Assembly (NCBI RefSeq): GCF_025264645.1
Contig: NZ_CP073696.1
Coordinates: forward strand, 3,720,001-3,784,000
DNA length: 64,000 bases
Source of the DNA: Edaphobacter lichenicola
GTDB taxonomy: Bacteria; Acidobacteriota; Terriglobia; Terriglobales; Acidobacteriaceae
Direction of reading: 5' to 3'
Shown here: positions 1-7,659 of the stretch, piece by piece
Layout of the letters: each line of letters opens with the position of its first letter
Position numbering within the stretch: the stretch's first letter is position 1
Notes under the pieces: generated by a model
Database searches by the model: none
Told to the model about the DNA's origin: nothing
Seen by the model: the letters and a program-made list of their open reading frames with translations, nothing else
Translations under genes and position numbers: made by a program

Positions 1-234
1 GTAGAAATCTCCCGGCACATACTGAGCTTTCACTTTATTGGTGCCACCATAATCCTTCTCACAGGTGAGGGAACCCTCCAGCAGGACGAAAAAGGAAGGC
101 ATTTCACCTTCCCGGATAATCCATTCGCCAGGGTGAACCGACAGCTCCGCGGCTGAATCCGCAATCTTTTGAAGCCATTCGTCATTGAGGCAATCAAATA
201 ACGGAAAAGCTTTGAGTTCTTCAGCTGCGATCAT
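1..234 (-). CDS. Cyclic nucleotide-binding (CRP-like) domain protein, N-terminal part, cut by window edge
   Basis: The minus strand reads from ATG at 234 off the left edge, giving 78 residues without a stop. The sequence begins MIAAEELKAFPLFDCLNDEW, then has a beta-roll pattern with HPGEWIIREGE and FFVLLEGSL, typical of the cNMP-binding fold. The FFVLLEGSL...V.PGDF pattern resembles the N-terminal sensor domain fused to FAD-dependent thioredoxin-reductase-like proteins in Acidobacteria, so that is my best guess for the missing C-terminal part; a stand-alone CRP-type regulator is the alternative. The domain call is firm; the full protein's function cannot be seen. Confidence 0.75.
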   Translation of the reverse strand, partial: MIAAEELKAFPLFDCLNDEWLQKIADSAAELSVHPGEWIIREGEMPSFFVLLEGSLTCEKDYGGTNKVKAQYVPGDFY

Positions 235-553
235 TGTCTTGTTCCCTTCTCGTAGCCACTGAAGGCAACGCGAGCGTTGTCTCTTCAAGTGTTGTACGTT
301 TGGCATCGCTGTTGACCCGATACCAAGATCCGTGGTCATCAGTCCCTGTGGCCGCGGTGTATTTCTTGAAGCTAGGCTATGAAGATCGGAATTTCTTTGC
401 AGAAACGAACGAAATTACGCGTTGTTATGCACGTTCGCGATTTCGGATTGCTCTACTTACCCCATTGCCCAGAGTGAGGAGAGAAGACCCCGGGGCTCGA
501 CGCACACTCTGCACGTCGAGCGATCTCCCGGAGGAGTCCTCCCTTTTCCGACG
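235..553. other. Intergenic stretch between the CRP-domain gene and the SDR gene
   Basis: No gene is supported here. It holds the upstream region of the CRP-domain gene and a perfect 8-bp inverted repeat (GCTCGACG/CGTCGAGC, 495-521, 11-nt loop) just downstream of the SDR stop codon. The open frames crossing this stretch run antisense to the SDR and have no family-like sequence. Confidence 0.5.
495..521 (-). terminator. Stem-loop downstream of the SDR gene
   Basis: Perfect 8-bp stem with an 11-nt loop, 33 nt past the SDR stop. There is no T-run after it, so a factor-independent terminator is only a possibility; it may stabilise the 3' end instead. Confidence 0.35.
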
Positions 554-1300
554 CTACTCTCCACCGGCGACAATGATCAGCTCTCCGCTGATCCAGCGAG
601 AGTCGTCAGATGCTAAGAAAACGATAGGAAAGGCCACATCATCAGGCTCTCCCATCCGTCCTAAAGGAGTGAGTTCAACATAATGCTTTTGCATGGGGCT
701 ATTCGCCAGACCGCCTGCGATAAACCCTTCGGTCATGATTATGCCTGGATTGAGAGAGTTGACGCGGATTTTGCGTGGTCCGAGTTCTTTGCTCAGAACC
801 TTCGTGATTGCGTCCACAGCAGCCTTGCTCGCTGAAGAGATTGCCGATTTTGCTGGAGCAACCGAATTGACACGAGAACCAATGTTGATGATGCTTCCAC
901 CCTCAGATGGAAACAGATAAAGTGCAGCCTTCGTAGTCAACAGGAGCCCAAGGACGTTCAGGTTATGTTCGCGGTGATATTTATCTGGGGTTACCTCCTC
1001 AAGAGGTCCAAACGCATATATGCCGGCATTGTTGACCAGGATGTCGAGCTTGCCGTATACCTCTTTGGTTTTCGCGAAAAGCTCAGCGATCTGCTTTTCA
1101 TCGGAAACATCGGCGCCGACAGCAATTGCTTTGCCTCCTGCAGCGACAATCTCCGATACAACCCTGTCCGCGTCATTTTTGCTTGTGTGAAAGTTCACTA
1201 CGACCGATGCGCCCTCTGCTGCCAGTCGCTTCGCTGCTGCCGCGCCAATTCCCTTCGACGCTCCCGTTACAACCGCGATCTTTCCCGTTAGCTTGTTCAT
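554..1300 (-). CDS. SDR family oxidoreductase (glucose-1-dehydrogenase/3-oxoacyl reductase-like) with Tyr-to-Ser change at the catalytic site
   Basis: 248 residues from ATG at 1300; an in-frame ATG at 1336 would add 12 residues, but the protein begins like its family at MNKLTGKIAVVTG. The Rossmann motif TGASKGIG (12-19), NNAG and the PG...TEG loop of classical SDRs are present, so an NAD(P)H-linked carbonyl/alcohol reaction in the cytosol would be expected. The catalytic segment normally reads Y-x-x-x-K but here reads S-S-A-S-K: codon TCT at 836-838 (residue 155), one base from TAT. The enzyme may therefore be impaired or have another role. It is divergent from the isochorismatase-like gene across a palindrome-bearing promoter region. 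Family is certain, substrate unknown. Confidence 0.9.
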   Translation of the reverse strand: MNKLTGKIAVVTGASKGIGAAAAKRLAAEGASVVVNFHTSKNDADRVVSEIVAAGGKAIAVGADVSDEKQIAELFAKTKEVYGKLDILVNNAGIYAFGPLEEVTPDKYHREHNLNVLGLLLTTKAALYLFPSEGGSIINIGSRVNSVAPAKSAISSASKAAVDAITKVLSKELGPRKIRVNSLNPGIIMTEGFIAGGLANSPMQKHYVELTPLGRMGEPDDVAFPIVFLASDDSRWISGELIIVAGGE

Positions 1301-1311
1301 AGTCACAGTAT

Positions 1312-1326
1312 CTTCTTTTTTTGAAG
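1312..1326 (+). promoter_or_regulatory. Palindromic operator candidate, site 1
   Basis: CTTC-TTTTTTT-GAAG followed by TTAC. It lies 12-26 nt upstream of the SDR ATG, overlapping its ribosome-binding region. The same core recurs at 1472, 5857 and 7615. Confidence 0.4.
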
Positions 1327-1471
1327 TTACATGCAACAGTGAGATGCGGACTTCAAGCGAAATGATTCCCTAATCTTTTCTTTTACACTCAAATAGAGTG
1401 CATTTAGACATGATTGCATATAGATATACTGCCCACCTACAAACAAACATATAAATAAATTCCTTGTGTAA

Positions 1472-1486
1472 CTTCATAAATAGAAG
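1472..1486 (-). promoter_or_regulatory. Palindromic operator candidate, site 2
   Basis: Read on the minus strand this is CTTC-TATTTAT-GAAG followed by TTACAC, nearly the same as site 4 at 7615. It is centred about 185 nt upstream of the isochorismatase-like start and about 180 nt upstream of the SDR start. Confidence 0.5.
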
Positions 1487-1664
1487 ACACTATGCTATCG
1501 TTTCTCAAAGACACAAGTTCGACGACGTTTTCGAACGTTGACCGGGCTAGGAATTGGTCGATCTCGAAGCAGTTCTCACGCAATACGCAACTGCCCGAAG
1601 GCGGCTCTCCAACCTAAAGTTTCAAACAGGAAAACCAAACTGTTCGCGATTCAAAGGAGCAATT

Positions 1665-2297
1665 ATGTCTACATCGATTTACGAGCAAAGCACTACGGCT
1701 CTTCTCATAGTTGATCCCTACAACGACTTCATGTCTGAAGGCGGAAAGCTCTATGACATCACTAAACCACAAGCAGACTCCGTCGGCTTTTACGAGAACA
1801 TGCGGAAGTTGATACCCGCAGTTCGCGATGCAGGGATACAAGTTTTCATCGTGCCGCACCACAGGACGAGACCTACGGACTTCGTCAACTGGGCTGCCAT
1901 CAATCCCACGCAGCAAGAAACCAAGCGGAAGGAATGTTTCGAAGACGGTGCCTGGGGCGGCCAATTTCATGAAGAGTTCGGTCCGAAGCCCGGGGATGTC
2001 GTGGCATTGGAACACTGGGCACAAAATGGATTCGCTAATACCGATCTCGATGCCCAGTTGAAACAACATGGAGTCAAGAAACTGATATTCGTCGGCTTTA
2101 TAGCAAATTCCTGCGTGGAGGCCACAGCAAGAATGGGCATGGAACTCGGTTACCACGTGACGCTTATCAAGGACGCGACGGGAGCATTCAATCCCGAAGG
2201 CATGGTCGCGGCCCGCGTAAACGCGAAGCTCTTTGCCCATAGTGAACTCACAACCCAAGAGCTGCTGGCCGCGCTGCCCATCGGCGCCAAGAAATAG
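1665..2297 (+). CDS. Isochorismatase-family cysteine hydrolase
   Basis: 210 residues. I chose ATG 1665 because AAAGGAG lies 6-12 nt upstream and the homologous region starts there; the frame is open further upstream to 1554 without family-like sequence. The family hydrolyses amides or vinyl ethers with an Asp-Lys-Cys triad. Asp17 (LIVDPYNDF) and Cys150 (ANSCVEAT) are present, but the usual Lys region reads ALEHWAQNGFANTDL, with Glu116 at the Lys position. This EHW...GFANTDLD pattern seems to mark a subgroup rather than damage. It is followed by the secreted hydrolase and SRPBCC-like genes on the same strand. Substrate unknown. Confidence 0.9.
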   Translation: MSTSIYEQSTTALLIVDPYNDFMSEGGKLYDITKPQADSVGFYENMRKLIPAVRDAGIQVFIVPHHRTRPTDFVNWAAINPTQQETKRKECFEDGAWGGQFHEEFGPKPGDVVALEHWAQNGFANTDLDAQLKQHGVKKLIFVGFIANSCVEATARMGMELGYHVTLIKDATGAFNPEGMVAARVNAKLFAHSELTTQELLAALPIGAKK

Positions 2298-2399
2298 CAG
2301 GGTGTCGATTGCTGCTCCGCCGACCACCGCCCCCAATTCGGTGGCCCTTGGCTAACTCGAGCGGAACTCACGAAACACTCACTGAAAGGAAAGCCGATT

Positions 2400-3200
2400 A
2401 TGTCTCTTTTTAATAAATTCTGGAGTGCAACAGCTATAGCTCTCAGCGTTGCAGTACCTTTTCTACCCTCTAGTGTGTCGGCTCAGTCTGACAGGAAAGT
2501 TCAGGTCGAGAACGTTGTTCTCGTGCATGGAGCATGGGTCGACGGTTCCAGCTGGTCCCGGGTCATCCCACTCCTCGAGAGCAAAGGAATTCACGTGACC
2601 GCTGTGCAGCTGCCTCTAACTTCACTCGCAGATGATGTCGCCGCGACCCAACGCGCTTTGGCTTTGATCGACGGCCCGGTGATCCTCGTGGGCCATTCTT
2701 ATGGCGGAGTGGTCATTACTCAAGCTGGTGTTGACCCAAAGGTAAAAGGATTAGTTTACATTTCTGCCTTTGCTCCAGATTCGGGAGAATCAGCCCTTTC
2801 GCTCTTGAAATCTTCAACGGTCGAGCCACCCGCAGCATCGCAGATCGTGCCCGATAGTGTCGGCTTCACGAAGATCTCGCGTAAGGGAATCGATGAAGAT
2901 TTTGCTGAAGAGCTACCGTCTTTAGAGAGAGACATTCTCTTCGCTACGCAAGGTCCAACTTCAGCACCCAATGCTTTGGCAGTTCCGGTTACTGGAGCCG
3001 CGTGGAAGAACAAACCGTCCTGGACTTTGATTACAACGAAGGATCGAGTGATCCCTTTAGAACTGCAAAAGACTATGGCGCAGAAGATTGGCTCACAGGT
3101 TACTACGCTCCCAGCGTCCCATCTCGCGCTGCTCGCACATCCGCAAGACGTAGCGTCTGTGATTGAGCAGGCCGTGCGAAGCGTCGACCAGAGCAAGTAG
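2400..3200 (+). CDS. Secreted alpha/beta hydrolase
   Basis: 266 residues with GAAAGGAAAG just before ATG 2400. Residues 1-28 form a signal peptide (hydrophobic core ending SVSA-Q), so the enzyme is probably periplasmic. The alpha/beta-hydrolase fold follows: oxyanion motif HGAW near 43, nucleophile GHSYGG with Ser100, an Asp in TTKDRVIP near 222, and a C-terminal His in ASHLALLAHP. It resembles the esterase/haloperoxidase-like hydrolases with short N-terminal HGAWxDGSSW. It lies 102 bp after the isochorismatase-like gene and 89 bp before the SRPBCC-like gene, so co-transcription is plausible. Esterase activity is inferred; substrate unknown. Confidence 0.9.
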   Translation: MSLFNKFWSATAIALSVAVPFLPSSVSAQSDRKVQVENVVLVHGAWVDGSSWSRVIPLLESKGIHVTAVQLPLTSLADDVAATQRALALIDGPVILVGHSYGGVVITQAGVDPKVKGLVYISAFAPDSGESALSLLKSSTVEPPAASQIVPDSVGFTKISRKGIDEDFAEELPSLERDILFATQGPTSAPNALAVPVTGAAWKNKPSWTLITTKDRVIPLELQKTMAQKIGSQVTTLPASHLALLAHPQDVASVIEQAVRSVDQSK

Positions 3201-3289
3201 CAAGTGAAACCAAGCCGTCGATTCTCTAGGAATTCGAACTGGTTCTTTCATTCAGCAACTCAAAATACGAAATCTCAAGGAGACACATT

Positions 3290-3826
3290 GTGAGCGACAC
3301 AATCATTACCGAATCGACTTCAACTGCCATAATCAATGCGCCAATCGAGTACGTAGACATTGCCGATTGGGTGTTTACTCTTCCCGATGCCGAGTACCAA
3401 CGCTGCTCTCCAGCTCACATCGCCGCTGGCTTCACCACCAGCGACGATGGACGTCGTATGTCCCTCAATGTCGAGACGATTGGCGGGAACCTTATGGTCC
3501 AGCATTATGTTGAAGATATCGGAGAGCGACACCACGTTCGTCTCCTCTCGACCTCCGACGTAATTGGGCCTGGCGGACGCACCAAGTCCGGGGTTGTCTG
3601 GGAACTCAGTGTCAAGCCGCTTGATGCAGAGCGGTGCGAATTGAGCAACCATGTCATCGGAAAGACGACTCCGGAGTATTGGGAAAATCTCGGCAGGAGC
3701 GGCATACCATTCGAAGTCGCTAAACATTCACAGGACATCGCGTCTGCTGCACACAACGCCCAAGAAACACCGTTCTTTGCAAAAAGCATGGAGACCAAGG
3801 CACTAAAGAGAAAAGCAGCAAAGTAA
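3290..3826 (+). CDS. SRPBCC-like (polyketide cyclase/dehydrase-type) protein
   Basis: 178 residues from GTG 3290, supported by AAGGAGA 7-13 nt upstream. The sequence alternates short beta-strand-like segments (TAIINAPIEYVDIADWVFTL, KSGVVWELSVKPLDAERCEL) and ends in a long helix, as in START/SRPBCC ligand-binding proteins. No catalytic residues can be named. It is the last of three plus-strand genes (isochorismatase-like, hydrolase, this one) and is followed by a perfect palindrome that probably ends both this transcript and the convergent oxidoreductase transcript. Family assignment is moderate; function unknown. Confidence 0.7.
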   Translation: MSDTIITESTSTAIINAPIEYVDIADWVFTLPDAEYQRCSPAHIAAGFTTSDDGRRMSLNVETIGGNLMVQHYVEDIGERHHVRLLSTSDVIGPGGRTKSGVVWELSVKPLDAERCELSNHVIGKTTPEYWENLGRSGIPFEVAKHSQDIASAAHNAQETPFFAKSMETKALKRKAAK

Positions 3827-3834
3827 TGGTGAAA

Positions 3835-3864
3835 GCCAGTTGCTCCTGCGCAGGAGCAACTGGC
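3835..3864. terminator. Perfect 30-bp palindrome between convergent genes
   Basis: The two 14-bp arms (GCCAGTTGCTCCTG and its complement) meet at a central CG. It sits between the convergent SRPBCC-like and quinone-oxidoreductase genes, the expected place for a bidirectional terminator. T-runs are poor on both sides. Confidence 0.6.
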
Positions 3865-3908
3865 CGAAGTCTCTCCATAGCACTGCGTGGCAATAAGGAA
3901 CCAGTCGT

Positions 3909-4901
3909 TCAGGCAATCAACACGACCACCTTTCCGACTGCTTTCCCGGATTCAGACAGTTCATGGGCTTCAGCGATTCGGCTCAATGGGAAGGTGGCGG
4001 CGATGTTTGTCTGCAACCAACCTTCCGTAAGTCCGACGGTGGTTGCCTCAATAGCAATTTGGTGGGCTTCGGCGCTCATTTTATAGACGAAGATGAATCG
4101 GATCGTCACTCCCAACCTAAGTAGGGAGAAAAACGGCAGCGTAGGTTCGGGCTCGGAATCTGAGCTGTAAGTCGCGATAACGCCGTTTTCTTTCAGGACC
4201 TTCATCGTAGTCTCAAGATTCGCACCGAAAGCGACATCGACGACTCGATCGATGATGCGCTGACTGGATCCTCCCGCCACCGTTTGCATTCGAACGGCCT
4301 GATTATCCTTATTCCGGTCTATGATCAGATCTGCGCCAGCCGCTTTCGCTATCATCGCTTGCTTTTCGCTACTAACGGTTGTGAAGACCGATGCTCCGCC
4401 ATGCTTCGCGAATTGAATCGCGTGGACACCCACCGAACCAGCTCCGCCAGTAACAAGCAAAGCTTGCCCATCAACGGGGCCATCTGCAAAAACGCAACGA
4501 TGTGCAGTGAGTGCGGGCACACCAAGACATGCGCCCACCTCAAACGAGATATTTCCCGGAAGCGGAACAGCATTGACACTCGGGACGGCAATGTACTCAG
4601 CTGCGCAACCTGATCCGCCCGAAAACAGTGCTTCGTAGATCCAAACCCGCTCGCCAATCCTTGAGGTAGGAACACCTTCCCCCACGGCTTCAATGATCCC
4701 GGCGCCGTCCTGATGGGGAATTACCCGTCTGATCCCCGAAGCCAATGGCGTAGTCGCCCGTGCCTTCGTATCGGAGGGGTTCACGCCGATGGCACGGATG
4801 TGCACCAGCACCTGTCCTCGCCCAACCGCGGGTTTATCCAGGTCCCCTAATTCCAGGACATATCTTGCAGCTCCATTCTTCACATACCAAGCTGCTTTCA
4901 A
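3909..4901 (-). CDS. Zinc-independent NADPH:quinone oxidoreductase-like MDR enzyme
   Basis: 330 residues. The N-terminal GroES-like domain (GRGQVLVHIRAIGVNPSDTK near 28-47) is followed by a Rossmann domain with the cofactor-binding VTGGAGSVGVHAIQFAK near 150-166. The protein lacks the Cys cluster of zinc alcohol dehydrogenases and fits the QOR branch of the medium-chain family, which reduces quinones or enones with NADPH. It sits between a hydrolase group and a DJ-1/PfpI gene, all likely to deal with reactive carbonyls or quinones; this context role is inferred. The start follows the family's usual beginning MKAAWY. Confidence 0.9.
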   Translation of the reverse strand: MKAAWYVKNGAARYVLELGDLDKPAVGRGQVLVHIRAIGVNPSDTKARATTPLASGIRRVIPHQDGAGIIEAVGEGVPTSRIGERVWIYEALFSGGSGCAAEYIAVPSVNAVPLPGNISFEVGACLGVPALTAHRCVFADGPVDGQALLVTGGAGSVGVHAIQFAKHGGASVFTTVSSEKQAMIAKAAGADLIIDRNKDNQAVRMQTVAGGSSQRIIDRVVDVAFGANLETTMKVLKENGVIATYSSDSEPEPTLPFFSLLRLGVTIRFIFVYKMSAEAHQIAIEATTVGLTEGWLQTNIAATFPLSRIAEAHELSESGKAVGKVVVLIA

Positions 4902-5030
4902 TTGAATTCCTTTCGAAGAGAAAGAGAAGGGCAGGTTCGAGGGTCTTTCCGAACATCAAAGAAAACACGTCGCGACTCCCAGTCGTCATCTACGTTCAAC
5001 CTGAGAATCGCGACGTTAACTGTCACAACG

Positions 5031-5726
5031 CTATGCGGCGATACTTCCGTGAACAGGGCTCTGTCCAGTCAAGAGATGGTGAAAGACGATCGAGTATTCA
5101 GAAGCAGAGAATTGGCTTTGGCCGGTGATCAGTTTCCCGTCGACGACCACACGCAGTCCATTCGGTTCGGCCGCAGTGAAATGTGCGCCAGCTTTCTCTA
5201 AGATGGGTTGTGGGTAGTTCGGCAGGAAGTTCTTTCCAAAATACTTCTCCAGCTCTAGATCTTCTGCTAACGAATAGCCAGTAACCTCCCGCCCTCGAAT
5301 GCGATCCGGGTTATTACCCAGAGCAATCGCTCCATGGCAGAGAGCACCGACGACTTTCCCCTCTGAAAAGAAGTGCTCGAGAGTCTTTGCCACTTCAGGA
5401 TTTGGATAGAGATCTACAGCGGCCCCCCCTCCACCTGCGACATGTACTGCGTCATAGCTCTTGAGATCAAGACTTGCCAAAGACAACGTGGTTTCCGTTT
5501 TTGCCACAAGTCTCTTATCGGAGAGAAATCCCTTGCTGACTATGTCATCTGCTTCCTGAGAGTTTTCAGCGTAGGGATCGCTAATGGAATACCAGCTAAT
5601 CTTCCCTCCCTTGGGGCTCGCGAAGTCCACCTCAACTCCACGTTCGATGAGATGCCAATAGGGGTGAGTCAACTCCGCTAGCCACAAGCCCTTCTCGACG
5701 CTCGTTGCAATGAATAGTACCTTCAT
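5031..5726 (-). CDS. DJ-1/PfpI (type 1 glutamine amidotransferase-like) protein
   Basis: 231 residues, starting MKVLFIATSVEKGLW, with AGGAGA a few bases upstream of ATG 5726. The DJ-1 superfamily elbow VGALCHGAIALG carries Cys130 and His131, and AVHVAGGGGAAVDL near 94-107 matches the oxyanion-loop region. Length and the W-rich N-terminus suggest the Hsp31/glyoxalase-III-like class, which acts on glyoxals or stressed proteins; this is not proven. A palindromic operator candidate lies 131-145 nt upstream, shared with the divergent MFS gene. Confidence 0.88.
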   Translation of the reverse strand: MKVLFIATSVEKGLWLAELTHPYWHLIERGVEVDFASPKGGKISWYSISDPYAENSQEADDIVSKGFLSDKRLVAKTETTLSLASLDLKSYDAVHVAGGGGAAVDLYPNPEVAKTLEHFFSEGKVVGALCHGAIALGNNPDRIRGREVTGYSLAEDLELEKYFGKNFLPNYPQPILEKAGAHFTAAEPNGLRVVVDGKLITGQSQFSASEYSIVFHHLLTGQSPVHGSIAA

Positions 5727-6204
5727 GTGTTCTCCTTTAAGTTGAGTAGTGCCTGCGTTATGTCGCGCGTGGATTGACTAATCTATGTATGCAATAACGA
5801 CCAGATGTGTGCACGGCGCTGGTCAAATCGAACACATCAAGATATCGACCTTGTATCTTCAAATTTTGAAGCTACTGCATGCCTTTGTCAAGCTGAGCTT
5901 CGATACTAATGTCGGCCAATTCTTAATTCCGAAGCCTGACGTCGATCGGCACGGAGACAATCTCTGCACTATTTACAGGATCTAAATGAGTCTTTTGCGG
6001 TGGCATGAAGAAAACGTTGTTATGCTTATAGGTCATCCGATTGATAATGGCCGTATTTTTGGCGACGAGATTCGTTAGTTCCAATAGTGAAGTAACAGGG
6101 CGACCGTTGCAGATATGGACATTGTTGCGTCCGCACTGAGACATGTTGGTTTTGGATTTCAAGTCGCTGAAACGCAACCCTTAGCTTGCCGATGGAGGGC
6201 TAAG
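5727..6204. promoter_or_regulatory. Divergent intergenic region between DJ-1/PfpI and MFS genes
   Basis: About 480 bp without a supported gene. It carries the palindrome at 5857-5871 and presumably both promoters. Short open frames at 5785-5985 (+) and 5923-6177 (-) have no family-like sequence. Confidence 0.4.
5857..5871 (+). promoter_or_regulatory. Palindromic operator candidate, site 3
   Basis: CTTC-AAATTTT-GAAG followed by CTAC, a perfect dyad around one central base. The core is the same as at 1312, 1472 and 7615. Confidence 0.5.
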
Positions 6205-7566
6205 TTGAAGACGGCAATCAAAATCTTGGATCCAGTCGACTTCGGGGATCAATGCAAGGAAGGCGCACTCTACGAGAAAATCACTCGGCGACTTATGCCG
6301 CTGCTGTTCATAAGCTATTTGTTTGCTTTTTTGGACCGAATCAATGTTGGCTACGCCCAACTTCAGATGAAACCGATGCTTGGTTTTTCCGACTCCGTGT
6401 ACGGACTCGGTGCAGGCCTTTTCTTCGTTAGCTACATCCTTTTCGAGATTCCCAGCAATATCTGGATGGAGCGTATAGGGATCCGCTTTACGCTTGGCCG
6501 CATTATGGTCCTTTGGGGCTTGACCTCTGCAGGAACAATGTTCGTGAGAACACCGGCTCAGTTCTACGCCGCTCGCTTCCTCCTTGGGTTGTTCGAGGCG
6601 GGGTTTTTTCCGGGTATCATTCTTTACCTGACATATTGGTTTCCTGCCAAACGCCGCGGTCGGGTAACCACCCTTTTCATGCTTGCGATTCCAGTGGCGG
6701 GCATGGTTGGGGGACCACTTTCCGGATGGATTATGTCGGCCTTTGACATGAAGCATAACCTTGCTGGCTGGCAGTGGATGCTGCTTCTTGAAGGGCTTCC
6801 CGCATCGATTCTTGGAATCATTTGTTTCTTCTATCTTGCCGATAGTCCGTCAAAAGCCAGTTGGCTAAATGACTCGGAACAAGCTCTGATATCACTCGCA
6901 CTAGTTCGTCCTGGAGAGGCCAGTAAAGACGAACCTTATCCACTGCCGCCCGTGGAGGCTTTCCGTACAGGTCTTGCCCTACTTCGCGATCGTCAAGTCT
7001 GGGGGTTGGCCTTCGTCTACTTCACGATTGCTTGCGCGAACTACATGTATACATTCTGGCTTCCGACGATCTTAAAAGCCGCGGGCCTACACTCGATTGC
7101 AAAGATCGGGTGGTACTCGGCCATCCCATACTGCTTTGGAACTGCAGGCGCTTTACTGATAGGTAGGTCCTCTGATTTTCGAAGCGAACGCCGTTGGCAT
7201 GTGGCCAGTTCTCTGGTAGTCGCGGCATTGGCCTTAGGGGGCACCACCACTGTTCGTTCCTCGCTTCTACTCGTCTTTCTGCTTTCACTCGCCGCTTTCT
7301 TTCTCTATGGTGCTGGCCTTCTGTTCTGGGCTCTCCCACCGACCTACCTCAAGAGAGAGACCGCACCCACGGGCATTGCAATCGTGAGTTCGATTGGCGT
7401 TACCGGCGGATTCATCAGCCCAGTCCTCTTAGGGTCGATCAAGACCCACACGGGACAACTTCACATCGGAATTCTATTCATCTGCCTGCTCATGATGACA
7501 GGGGCTATCGCGGTCGTTCTGGCTGTCCCTAGGGAAATCGATCACGATGCAATCTCTTTAGTTTGA
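6205..7566 (+). CDS. MFS transporter, anion:cation symporter (ACS)-like
   Basis: 453 residues if translation begins at TTG 6205, which has GGAGGG 6-11 nt upstream; an ATG at 6115 in the same frame has no good ribosome-binding site and would add 30 residues unlike the family. The protein starts with EKITRRLMPLLF and FLDRINVGYAQLQM, the hallmark of ACS carriers (family members take up organic anions such as phthalate, tartrate or hexuronates), and shows about 12 membrane segments with WMERIGIRFTLGR between segments 2 and 3. The substrate cannot be told. It is divergent from the DJ-1 gene across a region with a palindromic operator candidate. Confidence 0.9.
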   Translation: MKTAIKILDPVDFGDQCKEGALYEKITRRLMPLLFISYLFAFLDRINVGYAQLQMKPMLGFSDSVYGLGAGLFFVSYILFEIPSNIWMERIGIRFTLGRIMVLWGLTSAGTMFVRTPAQFYAARFLLGLFEAGFFPGIILYLTYWFPAKRRGRVTTLFMLAIPVAGMVGGPLSGWIMSAFDMKHNLAGWQWMLLLEGLPASILGIICFFYLADSPSKASWLNDSEQALISLALVRPGEASKDEPYPLPPVEAFRTGLALLRDRQVWGLAFVYFTIACANYMYTFWLPTILKAAGLHSIAKIGWYSAIPYCFGTAGALLIGRSSDFRSERRWHVASSLVVAALALGGTTTVRSSLLLVFLLSLAAFFLYGAGLLFWALPPTYLKRETAPTGIAIVSSIGVTGGFISPVLLGSIKTHTGQLHIGILFICLLMMTGAIAVVLAVPREIDHDAISLV

Positions 7567-7614
7567 ACCGACGCTGTAACAGTTAGGGGCTAAGTCCAAA
7601 GCGAAGTAGATAGT

Positions 7615-7629
7615 CTTCAAATTATGAAG
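7615..7629 (+). promoter_or_regulatory. Palindromic operator candidate, site 4
   Basis: CTTC-AAATTAT-GAAG followed by TTACAC. It lies 31-45 nt upstream of the likely S10 peptidase start, a typical position for a repressor site over a promoter. Confidence 0.5.
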
Positions 7630-7659
7630 TTACACCCATGGTGTGCGAGGATTGAGGTC

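Larger units (their letters stand above)
1301..1664. promoter_or_regulatory. AT-rich divergent promoter region between SDR and isochorismatase-like genes
   Basis: This 364-bp stretch separates divergent genes and is much richer in A+T than its surroundings. It carries two copies of a CTTC-N7-GAAG palindrome (1312-1326 and 1472-1486, in opposite orientation, each followed by TTAC) and a separate CACTC-N5-GAGTG inverted repeat at 1386-1400. No gene is seen in it. Control of both flanking genes by one dimeric repressor is inferred. Confidence 0.5.

Noticed and set aside
1614..2336. Long minus-strand frame opposite the isochorismatase-like gene
   Set aside because: Full antisense shadow of a well-supported gene; no domain of its own.
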